Origin: Gammaproteobacteria bacterium
GTDB taxonomy: Bacteria; Pseudomonadota; Gammaproteobacteria; Pseudomonadales; Halomonadaceae
Length of the DNA stretch: 16,585 nt
NCBI GenBank assembly: GCA_023485185.1
Contig: JAMCZP010000166.1
Location: 1 to 16,585 of the forward strand
Reading direction: 5' to 3'
Shown: positions 15,444 to 16,585 of the stretch, piece after piece
How the letters are laid out: every line of letters starts with the position of its first letter
Position numbering within the stretch: position 1 is the stretch's first letter
Position numbers and translations under genes: made by a program
The notes under the pieces: model-generated
What the model saw: only the letters and a program-made list of their open reading frames with translations
What the model was told of the DNA's origin: nothing
The model's database searches: none

Positions 15444-16585
15444 TACCAGCCCATCTCCATAAAGAATAGCGCGGCGAGAGCATCAATCAGAATCACCATA
15501 AAAATCGACTGCACCACGCTGGAGGTGGTATGCGCCCCCACTGATTGGGCGCTGCCGCTCACCTTAAAGCCCTCCAGGCAGCCAATAACGGCAATCACAA
15601 ACGCAAATACCGGGGCTTTGCTTAGCCCTACCAAAAAATGTGTCACCGACACGTCTTTTTGGAGTGTGTTCATAAACTGGGTAAGAGAAATATCCAGTGA
15701 CAGAGTAGCGACCATGGCGCCACCCGCCAAACCGCTGAGCATGCCCACAAACGCCAGCATGGGCAGGCTAATTAACATCGCCATGACCCGAGGCAGCACC
15801 AAAAGCTCAATAGGGTCTAGCCCTTGCGCTTGAAGGGCATCTATCTCTTCATTGGATTTCATGGCGCCAATTTGCGCTGTAAAGGCGCTGGCGGTACGTC
15901 CTGCTATCAGTATGGCGGCGAGCAGAACGCCGAACTCGCGCAAAAAGGAGAACGCCACCAGGTCGATGGTATACACCGTGGCACCAAAATCCTGCAAAAC
16001 GGTAGCGCCCAGGAACGCTACTACGGCGCCTACCATAAACGTTAATAGCGCAACGATAGGTACCGCATTAAGGCCGCTCTGCTGAACATGCGCCACCGTG
16101 GCAGTCACCCGCCAACGGCGCGGCCGTAATATCAGCTGGAATAAGGTGGCAATGACTAGGCCAATAAAGGCCAGCAGTTGGCGCTGCTGGGACCAAAGCC
16201 CCACCATTTGTTGACCTACGCTGGCAAGCGCTTGGCTGATGCGTGAGTAAGAAGGGGTTTTGACGTCCAGCGGCGCATCCATGGCCTCGGCTATGCGTAA
16301 AAGCAGTGCCTGCTGTTCTTTAGGCAGTTCAGTTGCCCATTCGGACACCTTTTGTGCTTTTTCGACCCCAATCAGCTCAATGACGAGTATGGCACCAGCC
16401 GTGTCCAGACGAGTAATTGCTTCTAAGGAAATCGATTTTTCCGCACCCTTGCCAACCTTGATCGGCTCTTTAATGTCGGCTTTATGATGAGAAAGCGTCG
16501 ATTTAATAGCGCGATAATTGGCAAGTGTCCACTCGCCTTGTAGCGCTAGAGTTTGATCATCACGCGCAATCCACTCGCTTGGCAT
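15443..16585 (-). CDS. MlaE-family lipid ABC transporter permease with N-terminal STAS-like domain
   Basis: Inner-membrane permease, 380 residues as seen. Residues about 1-105 form a STAS-like domain (LALQGEWTLANY, then ISLEAITRLDTAGAILVIEL), the role filled by separate MlaB in E. coli. The C-terminal MlaE domain from about 135 has five or so hydrophobic segments. It contains the family coupling region EFGVLLAAILIAGRTASAF (218-236), AQIGAMKSNEEIDAL, and GCLEGFKVSGSAQSVG (335-350). The ATG lies on the last three bases of the window (16583-16585), so the ribosome site and promoter are not visible. The length fits a complete fused permease, but an upstream start cannot be excluded. It is the first visible gene of a tightly packed four-gene minus-strand operon. 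Confidence 0.9.
   Translation of the reverse strand: MPSEWIARDDQTLALQGEWTLANYRAIKSTLSHHKADIKEPIKVGKGAEKSISLEAITRLDTAGAILVIELIGVEKAQKVSEWATELPKEQQALLLRIAEAMDAPLDVKTPSYSRISQALASVGQQMVGLWSQQRQLLAFIGLVIATLFQLILRPRRWRVTATVAHVQQSGLNAVPIVALLTFMVGAVVAFLGATVLQDFGATVYTIDLVAFSFLREFGVLLAAILIAGRTASAFTAQIGAMKSNEEIDALQAQGLDPIELLVLPRVMAMLISLPMLAFVGMLSGLAGGAMVATLSLDISLTQFMNTLQKDVSVTHFLVGLSKAPVFAFVIAVIGCLEGFKVSGSAQSVGAHTTSSVVQSIFMVILIDALAALFFMEMGW

Noticed and set aside
1..16585. CRISPR array, tRNA genes, insertion sequences or prophage
   Set aside because: No regularly spaced identical repeats, no tRNA-like cloverleaf in the gaps, and no transposase, integrase or phage-like reading frame were seen; the gaps are too short to hold most of these.

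Overview
The window comes from a gammaproteobacterium, most likely a member of the Halomonadaceae (Halomonas/Vreelandella type). This is inferred from gene content, moderate GC, acidic proteins, and the mix of Pseudomonas-like housekeeping order (ppiB, glnS, cysS) with an osmolyte transporter. No rRNA, tRNA, mobile element, prophage or CRISPR array was seen. Coding density is very high; the longest gap between genes is about 195 bases.

Layout: (1) 1-240, minus strand: the first 80 residues of a cytosolic cyclophilin, PpiB, running off the left edge. (2) 396-3482, plus strand: glnS and cysS, glutaminyl- and cysteinyl-tRNA synthetases, probably one transcript from a promoter near 273-303. (3) 3585-7439, plus strand: a four-gene OsmF/YehYXW-type glycine betaine/choline ABC importer (binding protein, permease, ATPase, permease) in the E. 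coli gene order. The last three genes overlap end to start. A tandem 23-base direct repeat and a 9-bp perfect inverted repeat lie upstream. (4) 7636-11175, plus strand: the E1-alpha, E1-beta and E2 subunits of a branched-chain 2-oxo acid dehydrogenase of the type also found in mitochondria, with no E3 gene alongside. (5) 11188-13035, plus strand: a eukaryotic-like (Hanks-type) protein kinase, 12 bases after the E2 gene, with a long unrecognised C-terminal region. (6) 16585-13048, minus strand: a compact four-gene lipid-transport ABC cluster of the MlaE/MlaF/MlaD type. It has a STAS-fused permease and an ABC_trans_aux (PqiC-like) lipoprotein, and no MlaC-like periplasmic carrier.

The arrangement most worth following is the kinase attached to the dehydrogenase operon. 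The E1-alpha keeps the serine-rich loop that is the phosphorylation site of the mitochondrial enzyme, so a bacterial kinase-controlled branched-chain dehydrogenase is a testable idea. It is not shown by sequence alone. The other systems are recognisable families; their unusual points are promoter-region repeats and the composition of the Mla-like cluster.
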